64,000 bases of DNA, taken from Delftia sp. PS-11 (GTDB taxonomy: Bacteria; Pseudomonadota; Gammaproteobacteria; Burkholderiales; Burkholderiaceae_C). Positions 18,828 to 29,103 of this stretch are shown here, in pieces. Below the pieces are notes generated by a model. It did not search any database and had not been told where the DNA came from. It saw only the letters and a list, made by a program, of their open reading frames with translations. A program made the position numbers and the translations under genes. Positions within the stretch are counted from its first letter, which is position 1, and each line of letters opens with the position of its first letter. The stretch spans positions 1 through 64,000 of the forward strand of contig NZ_JACSYA010000026.1 in the NCBI RefSeq assembly GCF_029870285.1, given 5' to 3'.

Positions 18828-20396
18828 ATGCGCCGCCGGACCCTGATCACTCTCGCAGCAGCCGCCCTGGCATCGGGCTGCTCCTCGCTGCCAGGGGCGC
18901 CGGCGCTGCCGGGCGCACTGCCGGGCGCACTGCAGGCGCTGCCCGATGCGCCGCTGACCGCGCAGCAGCGCCTGCAATGGCTGGACCGCGTCACCTGGGG
19001 CGCCAACGACAGCAGCGATGCCGGGCTGCAGCGCCTGGGCCTGAAAGCCTGGCTGGCACAGCAGCTGCAGTTGCAGGATGCGCCGCTGCCGCCACAGGCG
19101 CAGCAGCTGATCGATGCGCTGGATATCAGCCGCAGGTCGATGCAGGACATTGCCAGCGGCCTGGCCGCGCAGCGCAAGGCGGCGCAGCAGGCCACCGGGG
19201 ATGAGAAAACCCGGCTGCAGCAGGCGCTGCAACGCCAGCTGAACCAGTGGGGCACAGAGGCCCAGACCCGATTCGTGGTGCGTGCGCTGTACTCGCCAGC
19301 CCAGTTGCGCGAGCAGATGACCTGGTTCTGGATGAACCACTTCAGCGTCAGCCTGCGCAAGGCCGATCTGCGCGCCTGGGTGGGCGACTACGAGGAGCGG
19401 GCCATCCGCCCCCATGCACTGGGCCGCCTGCGCGATCTGCTGGAGGCCTCGATGCGCCATCCGGCCATGCTGCGCTACCTGGACAATGCCAGCAACGCGG
19501 CAGGCCGCATCAACGAGAACTATGCGCGCGAGCTGATGGAGCTGCACACCATGGGCGTGGACGGCGGCTATACGCAGGCCGACGTGCAGGAGCTGGCGCG
19601 CATTCTGACCGGGGTCGGCGTGCGGCTGACTCCCGACGATGCGCCGCCGCGCCTGCGCCCCGCGCAGCGGGACGATTACCTGCGCGACGGTTTTTTCGAG
19701 TTCAACCCCGCACGCCATGACTATGGGCCCAAGACCTTTCTCGGCCGGCCCATGCGCCAGCGCGGCATGGCCGAGGTCGGGGAGGCGCTGGACCGCATTG
19801 CTGCCGCCCCGGCAACGGCGCGGTTCATCGCGCGCAAGCTGGCCGTGTTTTTCATCGCCGACGACCCGCCGGCTGCGCTCGTGCAGCGCACGGCAGAGGC
19901 CTTCACGCGCAGCAACGGGGATATGGCCGCCACGCTGGCCGCGCTGCTGGCAGCCCCTGAGGCCGAGCGCTTCGGCCAGAAGTTCCGCGATCCGCTGCAC
20001 TACGTGCTGGCTGCCACGCGGCTGTCACTGGACCAGCGCGTAGCCACCGATGTGGCGCCGGTGCTGGGCTGGATCAACCGGCTGGGGCAGAACCTGTATG
20101 CGCATGAAACGCCGGATGGCTATCCGCAGATGCAGTCCGACTGGGCCGGCTCCGGGCAGATGGCCGCGCGCTTCGAGGTGGCGCGCCAGATGGCCACGCG
20201 CAGCGCCGTGCTGCTGCGCAGCGATCCCAGGGCGCCGCTGGAGCAGCCGCCCTACCCCACGCTGTCTGCGATGCCCAGCGTGCGCGAGCGGCTGCCGCAG
20301 TGGAGCGCCTCCACACGGGCGGCACTGGCCCAGGCACGCAGCACGGCCGACTGGAACACTTATTTTCTGTCCGCTCCTGAAATGATGTTCCGCTGA
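18828..20396 (+). CDS. DUF1800 family lipoprotein
   Basis: This 522-residue protein begins with a lipoprotein signal, MRRRTLITLAAAALASGCSS (lipobox ASGC), so it is probably anchored in the envelope. The body matches the DUF1800 family, with the block FWMNHFSVSLRKADLRAWVGDYE, the helical segment NYARELMELHTMGVDGGYTQ and a C-terminal AHETPDGYP motif. The biochemical role of DUF1800 proteins is not established. They are nearly always encoded beside a DUF1501 protein, as here (17 bases downstream). I chose the ATG that opens the signal peptide, not an upstream in-frame start that overlaps the fur terminator. Confidence 0.85.
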   Translation: MRRRTLITLAAAALASGCSSLPGAPALPGALPGALQALPDAPLTAQQRLQWLDRVTWGANDSSDAGLQRLGLKAWLAQQLQLQDAPLPPQAQQLIDALDISRRSMQDIASGLAAQRKAAQQATGDEKTRLQQALQRQLNQWGTEAQTRFVVRALYSPAQLREQMTWFWMNHFSVSLRKADLRAWVGDYEERAIRPHALGRLRDLLEASMRHPAMLRYLDNASNAAGRINENYARELMELHTMGVDGGYTQADVQELARILTGVGVRLTPDDAPPRLRPAQRDDYLRDGFFEFNPARHDYGPKTFLGRPMRQRGMAEVGEALDRIAAAPATARFIARKLAVFFIADDPPAALVQRTAEAFTRSNGDMAATLAALLAAPEAERFGQKFRDPLHYVLAATRLSLDQRVATDVAPVLGWINRLGQNLYAHETPDGYPQMQSDWAGSGQMAARFEVARQMATRSAVLLRSDPRAPLEQPPYPTLSAMPSVRERLPQWSASTRAALAQARSTADWNTYFLSAPEMMFR

Positions 20397-20413
20397 AACG
20401 ACGGAGACGTGCC

Positions 20414-21628
20414 ATGCAGCGACGCCACTTTCTCGCCCGGGCAGCCGCCCTGCCCTTCACCGCCCACCTGGGGCAGTTGCGGGCGGCAGCGCCCCAGAGC
20501 GCCACGCCGCGCCTGCTGCTGGTTTTTCTGCGCGGCGCCTATGACAGCAACAGTCTGCTGGTGCCCACGCACAGCGACTTCTACTACGAGGCGCGGCCCG
20601 GCATTGCCATTGCCCGGCCCGGGCAGGCCCAGGGCGCGCTGGCGCTGGACAGCCAATGGGGCCTGCACCCGGCCCTGGCGGGCAGCATCCATCCGCTGTT
20701 CATGGCCGGCCAGACCTGCTTTGTGCCGTTCGCGGGCACGCATGATCTGTCACGCAGCCATTTCGAGACGCAGGATGGCATCGAAATGGGCCAGGGCGCG
20801 CAAGGCAGCCACAGCAGCCGCTCGGGCTTTCTGAACCGGCTGGCACAGGCGCTGTCACGCGATGGCCACAGTCGCGCCACGCCGATGGCTTTCACGGGGC
20901 AGCTGCCCCTGGTGCTGCGCGGCAGCCTGCCTGCACCGAACATGGCGCTGTCCTCGGTAGGACGGGGCGGCGTGGACGACAGGCACAGCCAGGTGATTGC
21001 GTCGATGTACGAAGGCTCGCCCCTGGCAGATGCCGTGCGCGAAGGCTTTGCCGTGCGCGACGCCGTGCAGCGCAGCGTGCAGCAGGAGATGGACCAGGCG
21101 GGGCGCGATGCCATCAGCGCCAAGGGCTTTTCCCTGGTGGCGCGGCGCATGGCGGCACTCATGCGCGAGCGCTTCGATCTGGGCTTCGTGGACGTCGGCG
21201 GCTGGGACACCCATGTCAACCAGGGCGGCGCCACAGGTGCACTGGCCAACCGTCTGGAGGAGCTGGGGCAGGGTCTGGCAGGCTTTGCCCAGGAAATCGG
21301 CCCGCAAGCGTGGCGCCACACGGTGGTGGTGGTGATCAGCGAATTCGGCCGCACCTTCCGGGAAAACGGCAACAGGGGCACGGACCATGGCCATGGCACG
21401 GCCTACTGGGTATTGGGCGGCGGGCTGTCTTCGCGGGCAGGCGGGCGCATCGTGGGCGAGCAGGTCGAGGTCAGCCAGAAGAATCTGTTCCAGAACCGCG
21501 ACCACCCCGTGCTCAATGAGTACCGCGCGCTGCTGGGCGGCCTGTTCCGGCGCATGTACGGCCTGGGCCCGGAGCCGCTGCAGAGCATCTTCCCTGGGAC
21601 AGCGCCCCAGGAATTTTCCATCATCTGA
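20414..21628 (+). CDS. DUF1501 family exported protein
   Basis: This 404-residue protein pairs with the preceding DUF1800 gene. A twin-arginine-type signal, MQRRHFLARAAALPFTAHLG, opens the protein, and GGAG lies about 8 bases before the ATG. The DUF1501 family is sulfatase/alkaline-phosphatase-like in fold. Typical blocks are LLLVFLRGAYDSNSLLVPT, GFVDVGGWDTHVNQGG and VVVISEFGRTFRENGNRGTD, followed by HGHGTAYWVLGG. Substrate is unknown. Its stop codon abuts the stop of the convergent sigma-factor gene with no spacer. Confidence 0.85.
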   Translation: MQRRHFLARAAALPFTAHLGQLRAAAPQSATPRLLLVFLRGAYDSNSLLVPTHSDFYYEARPGIAIARPGQAQGALALDSQWGLHPALAGSIHPLFMAGQTCFVPFAGTHDLSRSHFETQDGIEMGQGAQGSHSSRSGFLNRLAQALSRDGHSRATPMAFTGQLPLVLRGSLPAPNMALSSVGRGGVDDRHSQVIASMYEGSPLADAVREGFAVRDAVQRSVQQEMDQAGRDAISAKGFSLVARRMAALMRERFDLGFVDVGGWDTHVNQGGATGALANRLEELGQGLAGFAQEIGPQAWRHTVVVVISEFGRTFRENGNRGTDHGHGTAYWVLGGGLSSRAGGRIVGEQVEVSQKNLFQNRDHPVLNEYRALLGGLFRRMYGLGPEPLQSIFPGTAPQEFSII

Positions 21629-22555
21629 CTACGGCAGCATCTGCGGCGGCACGGTCACGCCAGCCAGCTTGTCGGGGTTGCGCAGGGTGTAGATGCGGCG
21701 CACCAGGCCATCTTCGACCAGCAGCGTCTGCACCGATTCCAGCTGGCCGTCAATGCAGCGCAGCAGGCCGGGCAGTCCGTTGACACACGCAAGATGCAGG
21801 GTCTGGCGCTGGCCGTCGCGCCGCAGCCGGCGCGCGGTGGCGAAGTACAGCAGCGCCAGGCGCCGGCCCGTCTGCAGCACCCGGCCAAACGAGGGGACCT
21901 TGCCGCCGCCGTCGCTGATGAGCTCGGCATCGGGCGCGAACAGTGCCTGGATCTGCGCGAAATCACCGCCCTGCACCGCCTGCGCAAAGCGGCGCAGCAG
22001 CGCCGCATGGGCACCGGGCGGCGCGGAAAACCGAGGCCGGCCGGCCTGCACGTGGCCACGCGCGCGGTGCACGAGCTGGCGGCAGGCGGCCTCGCTGCGG
22101 CCCAGGGCCTGGGCCACTTCGGCGTAGTCGGCGTCAAAGACCTCGCGCAGCAAAAAGGCCGCGCGCTCGTCGGGCGTGAGCTGCTCCAGCACGAACATCA
22201 AAGCGGTGGAAACGTCGCCGGCGCGCTCCAGCAGATCCTGGGCCGAGGGCGCGGTCTCCTCGGCCCAGGGCTGGACCAGAGGCTCGGGCAGCCAAAAGCC
22301 CTGGTAGTGGGCGCGCTCGGCATGCAGGCGGCGCAGCCGGTCCACGGCCAGGCGCGAGGTGACGGCGACCAGCCAGGCCTCGGGCTGGGCAATGGCGCTG
22401 CGCTCGCTGGCCTGCCAGCGCAGCCAGGCTTCCTGCACCAGGTCTTCGGCTTCGGCGCGCTGGCCCAGCATGCGGTAGGCCAGGCCAAACAGGCGGGGAC
22501 GGTAGCGCAGGAACTGCGCCAGGCCGTCATCGGTGGGGTCGGAGGGGGTCTGCAT
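21629..22555 (-). CDS. ECF sigma factor, SigJ type
   Basis: This 308-residue protein has sigma region 2 (FLRYRPRLFGLAYRMLGQRA, EAEDLVQEAWLRW) and region 4 (LTPDERAAFLLREVFDADY...ALGRSEAACRQLVHRAR). About 115 further residues form a SnoaL/NTF2-like domain, as in the SigJ/ECF41-type group. In that group the C-terminal domain modulates activity in place of a separate anti-sigma factor. The carboxymuconolactone-decarboxylase-like partner often encoded beside such sigmas is not here. Starts at 22555 or 22579 are both possible. I chose MQTPSDPTDDG. Confidence 0.8.
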   Translation of the reverse strand: MQTPSDPTDDGLAQFLRYRPRLFGLAYRMLGQRAEAEDLVQEAWLRWQASERSAIAQPEAWLVAVTSRLAVDRLRRLHAERAHYQGFWLPEPLVQPWAEETAPSAQDLLERAGDVSTALMFVLEQLTPDERAAFLLREVFDADYAEVAQALGRSEAACRQLVHRARGHVQAGRPRFSAPPGAHAALLRRFAQAVQGGDFAQIQALFAPDAELISDGGGKVPSFGRVLQTGRRLALLYFATARRLRRDGQRQTLHLACVNGLPGLLRCIDGQLESVQTLLVEDGLVRRIYTLRNPDKLAGVTVPPQMLP

Positions 22556-22611
22556 GGCATCAGGACGCTGCAGCCCCATGTTTTGTGACAGGGCCGGGCA
22601 GGCGCGTGTGC

Positions 22612-23103
22612 TCAATGCGGCCGGGGCACGCTCAGGACGCTGGGATCGGTATGGATCAGCTCCAGCGGGTAGCGGCGGCCAGCCAGGTAGTCCGAGATGC
22701 TTTGCATCACCAGCGGGCTGCGGTGCTGGTGGGCGCAGGCCTGGAGTTCGTCCAGCGTCATCCATACCGTGCGCAGGATGCCTTCGTCCAGCGCCTGGCC
22801 GGCGCGCCAGGCGCCCAGTTCCCCCGTGAAGGCAAAGCGCAGGTAGGTGATGTCGGCACCGGAGCGGGTGCGCACGAAGCGGTTGAGATAGATGCCCACC
22901 AGTGCCGTGGGCACGAAGTCGTGGGCTGTTTCCTCGTCCACCTCGCGCACGCAGGCATCGACCGGCGACTCGGCAGGGTCCAGGTGGCCGGCAGGGGTGT
23001 TATAGCGCACACCGTCGGCCGTGTCTTCTTCGACGAGCAGAAAGCGGCCATCGCGCTCAATGATGGCTGCCACGGTGACATTGGGTTTCCAGCGATCGGG
23101 CAT
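22612..23103 (-). CDS. Nudix hydrolase (NudJ-like)
   Basis: This 163-residue cytosolic enzyme hydrolyses a nucleoside-diphosphate-linked substrate. The Nudix box is GHLDPAESPVDACVREVDEE (about residues 40-59), with the catalytic Glu residues in REVDEE intact. The N terminus WKPNVTVAAIIERDGRFLLV and overall length resemble NudJ (thiamine-pyrophosphate/nucleotide phosphatase). The exact substrate cannot be told from the sequence. Alternative starts lie at 23112 and further upstream. It is 56 bases upstream of the sigma-factor start on the same strand. Confidence 0.82.
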   Translation of the reverse strand: MPDRWKPNVTVAAIIERDGRFLLVEEDTADGVRYNTPAGHLDPAESPVDACVREVDEETAHDFVPTALVGIYLNRFVRTRSGADITYLRFAFTGELGAWRAGQALDEGILRTVWMTLDELQACAHQHRSPLVMQSISDYLAGRRYPLELIHTDPSVLSVPRPH

Positions 23104-23193
23104 GGCCGGCATTATGACCAGAGGCGGCGAAAACCCTTCGGCGCATGCCCCGGCACGGCGCACAGGGTCTGCTTGCCTGCGCCCGCGCACCGT

Positions 23194-23724
23194 TCACAGG
23201 TGCCGGGCCATGTACAGGGCATCCGGGCCGTAGCTGTCCAGGTGCTGGCGCTGCCGGGCACTGGTCAGGGGATGCGCGGCATAGCCGTGGCGCTCCCAGT
23301 AGCCGCGCGAGCCCTGGACGGACACTAGGGCCGTGTGCCGCAACCCCTGCGCGCGCGCCCGTTCCCACAGCGGCTGCAGCAGCGCCCGGGCCAGCCCCTG
23401 GCCTGCGGCATCCGGGTGCACGGCCATGTCATGCAGGTAGAGCGTATCGGGCGCGTCCACCGCCTCGAAGTCGCCATGCAGGGGGGTGACCTTGGACAGG
23501 CGGCTGCGGTAGGCGGCCAGATAGCCGCACAGCCGGCCTGCCAGCTCCAGCGCCAGCGAACAGTTGGCCGGGCTGGCCAGGCGCCGCGCGAAGACTTCAC
23601 GGCTTTCCTCGAAGCCATCTCCATAGCAGGCGCGCTGCACGGCCAGCAGGTCTGGCAGATCCGCCACGGTCAGCGGGCGCACGCGCCGGCCTGCGGCCTC
23701 GGAGGGGGAACAAGACAGGGACAT
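23194..23724 (-). CDS. GNAT family N-acetyltransferase
   Basis: This 176-residue protein has the GNAT fold. VRPLTVADLPDLLAVQRACY forms strand 1 and helix 1, and the acetyl-CoA binding loop is DMAVHPDAAGQGLARALLQP (Q/R-x-x-G-x-G/A type). YWERHGY lies near the C terminus. The substrate is unknown. It sits 15 bases after the HD-GYP regulator gene on the same strand and could be cotranscribed with the kinase/regulator pair. Confidence 0.8.
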   Translation of the reverse strand: MSLSCSPSEAAGRRVRPLTVADLPDLLAVQRACYGDGFEESREVFARRLASPANCSLALELAGRLCGYLAAYRSRLSKVTPLHGDFEAVDAPDTLYLHDMAVHPDAAGQGLARALLQPLWERARAQGLRHTALVSVQGSRGYWERHGYAAHPLTSARQRQHLDSYGPDALYMARHL

Positions 23725-23739
23725 GGCAAAAACAGGAGG

Positions 23740-24741
23740 TCAATCCATCCAGCGCGCCCGGATTTCCTCGACCTGGGGGCGCAGGCCGATGAACAGGGGC
23801 ACCAGCCGGGGGTCGAAGTGCGAGCCGGCCTGCTGGGCGATATGGGCCAGGGCATCGTCCACCGACCAGGCGTGCTTGTAAGGCCGGGCCGTTGTCAGCG
23901 CATCGAACACATCGGCCACGGCGACGATGCGCGAGGCCAGCGGGATCTCCTCTCCCGCCAGGCCACGCGGATAGCCTTTGCCGTCCCATTTCTCATGGTG
24001 GGTCAAGGCGATGGTGCATGCCATCTGCAGCACCTGAGAGTCATGCTCGCCGATGATTTCGGCGCCGATTTCCGGATGCCTGCGCATGATGGCCCACTCC
24101 TCATCGGTCAGCGGCCCCTTCTTGAGCAAAATGGCATCAGGAATGCCGATCTTGCCGACATCGTGCATGGGAGCTGCGTTGAGCAGGTCGTCGGCCCATT
24201 CGTCGGAGCAGCCGGCCGCCAGCGCCAGTATCCTGGCGTAGTGGCTCATGCGGATCACATGCATGCCGGTCTCGTTGTCGCGGTATTCCGCGGCGCGGCC
24301 CAGGCGCTGCACGATCTGCAGCCGGGTGTCGCGCAGCTCATCGACCTGGACCAGGGACAGGTGGTTGCGCACGCGCGCGCGCACCACGGGCGCACGCACG
24401 GGCTTGACGATGTAGTCCACGGCGCCTTCTGCAAAGCCCAGGGCCTCGTCCTGGCCGTCCGACAGGGCGGTGATGAAGATCACGGGAATGCGGGCCGTCC
24501 TGGGCTGGGACTTGAGCTGGCGGCACACGGCGTAGCCATCCATGCCGGGCATCATGATGTCCAGCAGGATCAGATCCGGCTGGTGCTCGGCCAGTTGCAG
24601 CGCACGCTGGCCATCGGTGGCGAACGAGAGCCGGTACTCATCGCCCAGAATCTGCCGCAGCACATGCAGATTCGTCGGGTCGTCATCGACCAGCAGCAGG
24701 CGTGGCCGCTTGTCCGGGACCAGTGGGGTGGTCGGGTTCAT
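23740..24741 (-). CDS. HD-GYP response regulator (c-di-GMP phosphodiesterase)
   Basis: This 333-residue protein has an N-terminal receiver domain ([10 protein letters not shown], phospho-acceptor D61 in [10 protein letters not shown]) and a C-terminal HD-GYP domain. The HD motif is [20 protein letters not shown]. The GYP motif appears intact as [20 protein letters not shown]. Proteins of this kind hydrolyse cyclic di-GMP under control of phosphorylation. Its start overlaps the end of the hybrid kinase gene by 4 bases (ATGA), so the kinase is the obvious partner through its Hpt domain. Confidence 0.93.
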   Translation of the reverse strand: MNPTTPLVPDKRPRLLLVDDDPTNLHVLRQILGDEYRLSFATDGQRALQLAEHQPDLILLDIMMPGMDGYAVCRQLKSQPRTARIPVIFITALSDGQDEALGFAEGAVDYIVKPVRAPVVRARVRNHLSLVQVDELRDTRLQIVQRLGRAAEYRDNETGMHVIRMSHYARILALAAGCSDEWADDLLNAAPMHDVGKIGIPDAILLKKGPLTDEEWAIMRRHPEIGAEIIGEHDSQVLQMACTIALTHHEKWDGKGYPRGLAGEEIPLASRIVAVADVFDALTTARPYKHAWSVDDALAHIAQQAGSHFDPRLVPLFIGLRPQVEEIRARWMD

Positions 24742-27700
24742 GCTCTATCTCCATCGATCGGGCCCAGCTGCTGCTGCAGCCGCAGGGCGCAGTCTTGTGC
24801 ACGTTCGAAATTGAAATTATCCAGGGCCTGCTGCAGCGGCTGCAGCAGATCGGCGGACAAAACCTGGGCCAGCTCCTGCATGGCTGGCGTGTCCAGCTCC
24901 CCATTTTGCAATGCGGCAATGACACGCTCCAGCCAGGGACCTGCCGAAGCGGGCAGGCGCGGCGCGGCTGCGGCTTCGCCGGCTGTGCCCGGCTGCGCGC
25001 AGGCAGGCCCCGGGCTGGCGCTGGCGCTGGCGGCTGCGGCAGGATCGCGCCGCTGCAGCTCCAGGGCCACGGCATCCAGGGCCTGCTCCACCTGGTCGAT
25101 GAGGCCCTGCAGACTCTCCACAGGCGCCTGCTCCTGCGCCTGGTCTTCGATGCGGGAAGCCAGCCGGTAGACCGCCTGCAGCCCCAGATTGCCCGCAGCG
25201 CCGCGCACACGATGGGCCAGGCCGGCCAGCGCTTGCGGATCGGGCTGCTGCAGCGCGCTGCGCAGCCTTGGCGCGAGGTCCGCCTGTTCGGCGAGGAAGC
25301 GCCGGATGGCTGCCACCATGGACTCGGCCCGGCCCCACAGCGCCATGCCCGAGGCCCAGTCCACCGTGGTGTCCGCTGCGCCCGCAGGCGTCGTGGCTGG
25401 AGCCGGGGGCCGGGCTTGCATCAGCGCCAGCTGCAGCGACAGCAGGCGGGCCATCTCGGCCTGCAACCGCGCCATATCCAGCGGCTTGGAGGCAAAGCCA
25501 TCCATGCCTGCCGCGCTGGCATCGGCCCGGTCCTTTTCGAGCACGCTGGCCGACAGGGCGATGATGGGCACGGGCCTGCGCTGCTGCTGACGCTCCCAGG
25601 CACGGATGGCGCGCGTCGCGGCAAGGCCATCCATGCCCGGCATCTGCAGGTCCATCAGCACGATATCGAAGGGGGGTTCACGGGTCTGCACCTGACGCAG
25701 TGCCTCGGCGCCATCAGGGGCCAGCACGATCTCATGCTTTTGGCTGGCGAAGTTGATCTGCAGCAGCTCCAGGTTCTCGGGCACATCGTCCACCGCCAGA
25801 ATCCGCAGCGGCGGAAGGCCGCGCGAGAGCACCGTGCGCTCGGCCAGCCGGGCCTCGCCCACGGGCAGCGGCAGCCGCACCTCGAACACGGAACCCACGC
25901 CCAGTGTGCTGCTCAGTTCGATGCGGCCGCCCATCAGCTCGGCCAGCTGGCGCGAAATCGTCGTGCCCAGCCCCGTGCCGCCAAAGCGCCGCGTGGTGGA
26001 AGCATCTGCCTGGGCAAAAGGGTCGAAGATGCGCTGGATCTTGTCCGGCGCAATGCCGATGCCCGTATCGTGCACGCCCAGCAGCAGAACTCCCTGCGCA
26101 TAGCGCACGCGCAGCAGCACATGGCCGCGCTCGGTGAATTTGATGGCGTTGCCCAGCAGGTTCACGAGAATCTGCTGCACACGCATGCTGTCGCCACGCA
26201 GCGCCTGCGGAGTGTGGGGGTCGAAGTCCAGCCGCAGATCCAACCCTTTGCTGTCGGCCGTGATGCGCAGCGAGGCCATGATCTGCTGACACAGCTCGCG
26301 CACCGAGAAATCCTCGATCTCCAGCTCCACCGCTCCCTTGTCGAGCTTGGCCGTGTCCAGGATGTCATTGAGCAGGCGCAGCATGGAGCGCGCCGCATAG
26401 TGCACGGTATCGAGGTAGCGCGCCTGCGTGGGCTGCAGGTCGGTATCGCGCAGTGCTTCGGTGAAGCCGATGATGGCGTTCATAGGCGTGCGGATTTCAT
26501 GGCTCATGTTGGCCAGAAAGGTGCTGCGCGCGGCGGCTGCCGCCTCGGCATGCTCCTTGGCCAGCACCAGTTCCTGGGCCATCTTGCGCTGGGCAGTGAT
26601 ATCCGTCAGCAGCTTGACGATCTTGTAGGCCTGGCCATGCGCATCGCGGATGGGGTTGTAGGTCGCCTGCACCCAGATGCGCCGGCCCTCGCGACCGCAG
26701 CGCAGGAACTCGCCCGCCTGGAACTCGCCTGCGCCCAGCCGCTCCCAGAAGCGCATGTGCTCAGGCGTGCGCGCATAGCTGGGCTCGCAGAACATGGCAT
26801 GGTGCTGTCCGACCACCTCGTCGAGACGGTAGCCGAACAGGTCCAGGAAATTGCGGTTGGCGTGCAGCGCATGGCCTGTCAGGTCGTACTCGATGGTCGC
26901 CAGCGACAGGTCGATGGCGCGCACCGTGCCCTCGAACTCGGCATTGCGGGCGCGGGCTGCCGTCTGGTCCATGATGACCCCATCGATCCAGGCCGGTTTG
27001 CCGTGTTCGTCGAAAACGCCCCGCCCGGTCTCGCTCACCCAGCGGATGCTGCCATCGCGGTGCACCAGCCGGTACTCGGCCTCATAGGTCTGGCGCTGCT
27101 CCAGGGCGGCAGCCACAGTGGCTTCCAGGCGGGCACGGTCGTCGAGGTGGATGATCTGGTCCCATCCTGTGCGGCCCGACAGAAAGTCCTGCTCTGTCCA
27201 GCCGGTCAGCACCTCGACGGAGCGGCTCAGCAGCAGTGGCGTCCAGTGCCCGTCGTACAGGCAGCGGAACGTGGTGCCGGGCACGTTGTTGATCAGGGAT
27301 CGATACTGCTCTTCGCTGCGGCGCAGCGTCTCCAGCATCTGGCGCCGCTCGCGGATGTCGGTCAGAAAGCCGACAAACAGCGGACTATCGTGCGTATCCA
27401 CCCGGCCGACGGCCAGACGCACGGCGATGAGCGAGCCGTCCTTGTGCTGGGCATGGACATCGCGGCCCGAACCGATCACGCTGGTGATGCCGGTATGCAG
27501 GTGGCGTTCCAGATAGCCGTCGTGCCCGCTGCGGTCCGGCTCCGGCATGAGCATGCTGACGTTGCGCCCGATGACCTCCTGAGCGCTCCAGCCCAGCAGC
27601 CGCTCGGCAGCGCCATTGAACGAAATGATGCAGCCCTTGCCATCAATGGTGATGATGCCGTCCACCGCCGTCTCGACCACGGCGCGCAGGCGCGACTCGC

Positions 27701-28496
27701 TGCGCTGGACCTGGCGGTAGACCTGGCGGTAGCGCAGCGTCATGTTGACGGCGGACACCAATCCGAAGATCAGCACCACCACACCGATGATGGAAAACAC
27801 CAGCAAAGCATGCGTGGGAGGATCCTGGGTTGCGGCCAGAGTATCGATCTCGGGCTTGAAGCGCAGCGCATACAGGCCGGCATAGTGCATGCAGGAGATG
27901 GCCAGGCCCATGACGCAGCCGGCCACCAGCGTCGGCCACAGGCGGCTGCCTGTGTGGCCCACCCGGAAGCGCACCCACAGCGACAGCATGGCCATGGAGG
28001 CCGCGACCAGCACCGACAGCAGCACGCCCCATGGGTCATAGAGCATCCAGGTCCAGGTCTCGGCGGCGGCCATGCCGATGTAGTGCATGGAGCCGATGCC
28101 CAGGCCCATGAGCACGCCCCCTCCCAGCAGCGCCTTCACGGACAGCCGGGGCCGCGCCATCAGGGTCAGCGCCAGCCAGGACGCCAGCAGGCTGGGCAGC
28201 ATGGACAGCGCCGTGACCAGGGGATCGAAATCACCGAAGGTGCAGGGAAGAAAGGCCAGCATGCCGATGAAGTGCATGGCCCAGATGCCTGCCCCCAGGC
28301 AGACGGCACCGGTCAGCACGCTCACCTGGCGGGTCCTGGCCGATGTGGCGCTGCGCGCCAGGCCTGCGATCTGCATGGCCAGCATCGAGGTGGCAATGGC
28401 AACGACCACCGACACCATGACCAATCCAGGGTTGAGCCACAGGAACCACTGCGAGTGCGGCGCCCAGCCCAGAACGAATAACCGATCCCAATTCAT
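24738..28496 (-). CDS. MHYT-PAS hybrid sensor histidine kinase
   Basis: This 1252-residue inner-membrane sensor is built from several domains in order. An MHYT membrane sensor (residues 1-240) carries three motifs: AMHFIGM, SMHYIGM and CMHYAGL. Three PAS domains follow (about 280-385, 405-515, 530-650), then HisKA ([16 protein letters not shown], near 660), HATPase ([15 protein letters not shown] to [18 protein letters not shown]), a receiver ([12 protein letters not shown], near 947) and an Hpt domain ([15 protein letters not shown], near 1095). MHYT domains are proposed to bind copper and sense O2, CO or NO. AGGAG lies about 7 bases before the ATG at 28496. Phosphate would pass to the overlapping HD-GYP regulator. 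Confidence 0.93.
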   Translation of the reverse strand: MNWDRLFVLGWAPHSQWFLWLNPGLVMVSVVVAIATSMLAMQIAGLARSATSARTRQVSVLTGAVCLGAGIWAMHFIGMLAFLPCTFGDFDPLVTALSMLPSLLASWLALTLMARPRLSVKALLGGGVLMGLGIGSMHYIGMAAAETWTWMLYDPWGVLLSVLVAASMAMLSLWVRFRVGHTGSRLWPTLVAGCVMGLAISCMHYAGLYALRFKPEIDTLAATQDPPTHALLVFSIIGVVVLIFGLVSAVNMTLRYRQVYRQVQRSESRLRAVVETAVDGIITIDGKGCIISFNGAAERLLGWSAQEVIGRNVSMLMPEPDRSGHDGYLERHLHTGITSVIGSGRDVHAQHKDGSLIAVRLAVGRVDTHDSPLFVGFLTDIRERRQMLETLRRSEEQYRSLINNVPGTTFRCLYDGHWTPLLLSRSVEVLTGWTEQDFLSGRTGWDQIIHLDDRARLEATVAAALEQRQTYEAEYRLVHRDGSIRWVSETGRGVFDEHGKPAWIDGVIMDQTAARARNAEFEGTVRAIDLSLATIEYDLTGHALHANRNFLDLFGYRLDEVVGQHHAMFCEPSYARTPEHMRFWERLGAGEFQAGEFLRCGREGRRIWVQATYNPIRDAHGQAYKIVKLLTDITAQRKMAQELVLAKEHAEAAAAARSTFLANMSHEIRTPMNAIIGFTEALRDTDLQPTQARYLDTVHYAARSMLRLLNDILDTAKLDKGAVELEIEDFSVRELCQQIMASLRITADSKGLDLRLDFDPHTPQALRGDSMRVQQILVNLLGNAIKFTERGHVLLRVRYAQGVLLLGVHDTGIGIAPDKIQRIFDPFAQADASTTRRFGGTGLGTTISRQLAELMGGRIELSSTLGVGSVFEVRLPLPVGEARLAERTVLSRGLPPLRILAVDDVPENLELLQINFASQKHEIVLAPDGAEALRQVQTREPPFDIVLMDLQMPGMDGLAATRAIRAWERQQQRRPVPIIALSASVLEKDRADASAAGMDGFASKPLDMARLQAEMARLLSLQLALMQARPPAPATTPAGAADTTVDWASGMALWGRAESMVAAIRRFLAEQADLAPRLRSALQQPDPQALAGLAHRVRGAAGNLGLQAVYRLASRIEDQAQEQAPVESLQGLIDQVEQALDAVALELQRRDPAAAASASASPGPACAQPGTAGEAAAAPRLPASAGPWLERVIAALQNGELDTPAMQELAQVLSADLLQPLQQALDNFNFERAQDCALRLQQQLGPIDGDRA

Positions 28497-28552
28497 GCGG
28501 GCTCCTCGTGATGGAAACAAAGTGTATCTACAGCAGACACCCTATCGGTAGA

Positions 28553-28570
28553 ACAAATGAATCGATTTGT
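28553..28570. promoter_or_regulatory. Inverted repeat in the kinase/DUF2061 intergenic region
   Basis: ACAAAT-GAATCG-ATTTGT is a perfect 6-bp inverted repeat in an AT-rich stretch between the divergent kinase and DUF2061 genes. Its position, 57-74 bases from the kinase start and 66-83 bases from the DUF2061 start, suits an operator. No cognate regulator is evident. Confidence 0.3.
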
Positions 28571-28635
28571 ATATTTCAATTGGAAATCGCTATTTTTATT
28601 GCATAGCATGGAGGCTCCATACCAAGGAGCCTGAC

Positions 28636-28869
28636 ATGCGCCATATCCAGCAGGTACTGCGCCAGCACCGCACCACACTGATGAAGACCGCCAGCTACTA
28701 CCTCATTCACGTGACCGTGGCCGCCGCTGTGGCCTATGCCGTCACTGGCAATCTCTGGGCAGCGCTGACGCTCAGCCTGCTGGAGCCCACCGTACAGGCC
28801 GTCGCTTTCTTCTTCCACGAAAAGCTGTGGGAGCGCGGACTGCGCCGCAACGCCACGGCCGTGGCCTGA
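28636..28869 (+). CDS. DUF2061 small membrane protein
   Basis: This 77-residue protein starts MRHIQQVLRQHRTTLMKTAS, with AAGGAG 7 bases upstream. It has two hydrophobic helices, YYLIHVTVAAAVAYAVTG and LWAALTLSLLEPTVQAVAFF, separated by a short turn, and then FFHEKLWERGLRR. The sequence SYYLIH...EPTVQAVAFFFHEKLW is the DUF2061 (predicted membrane protein) signature. Function is unknown. It diverges from the MHYT kinase and may be followed by a tiny reading frame at 28892. Confidence 0.82.
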   Translation: MRHIQQVLRQHRTTLMKTASYYLIHVTVAAAVAYAVTGNLWAALTLSLLEPTVQAVAFFFHEKLWERGLRRNATAVA

Positions 28870-28891
28870 GCCGCAGCCGGGGAGAGCCATC

Positions 28892-28978
28892 ATGGCAACG
28901 GCACGCATCCACACGCCCCCGTTCGGGCAATGGCTGGCAGAGATGCTGGCCGGACTGGCGGACACCAGCGCCTGCTGA
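28892..28978 (+). CDS. Possible 28-residue small protein
   Basis: An ATG with a good upstream GGGGAGAG begins a 28-codon frame, MATARIHTPPFGQWLAEMLA and eight more residues, 22 bases after the DUF2061 stop. It has an amphipathic C-terminal half and could be a short leader-type or membrane-associated peptide translated with DUF2061. Its short length gives no family evidence, so this is speculative. Confidence 0.3.
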   Translation: MATARIHTPPFGQWLAEMLAGLADTSAC

Positions 28979-29103
28979 GCGGGCAGGGCACGCATGGCTG
29001 GATTTCGGCATCTGCCGCACAGGCTGAACCAGCGTCAGATGGCGAAATGCCAAATATTGTCAATCATTTATCCGCGAAATGACTTGTGTATAAATTGTGA
29101 AAA

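Noticed and set aside
24702..28481. A 1259-codon plus-strand frame antisense to the hybrid kinase.
   Set aside because: It is the complement of a well-supported multi-domain kinase, with His/Gln/Arg-rich residues and no motifs.
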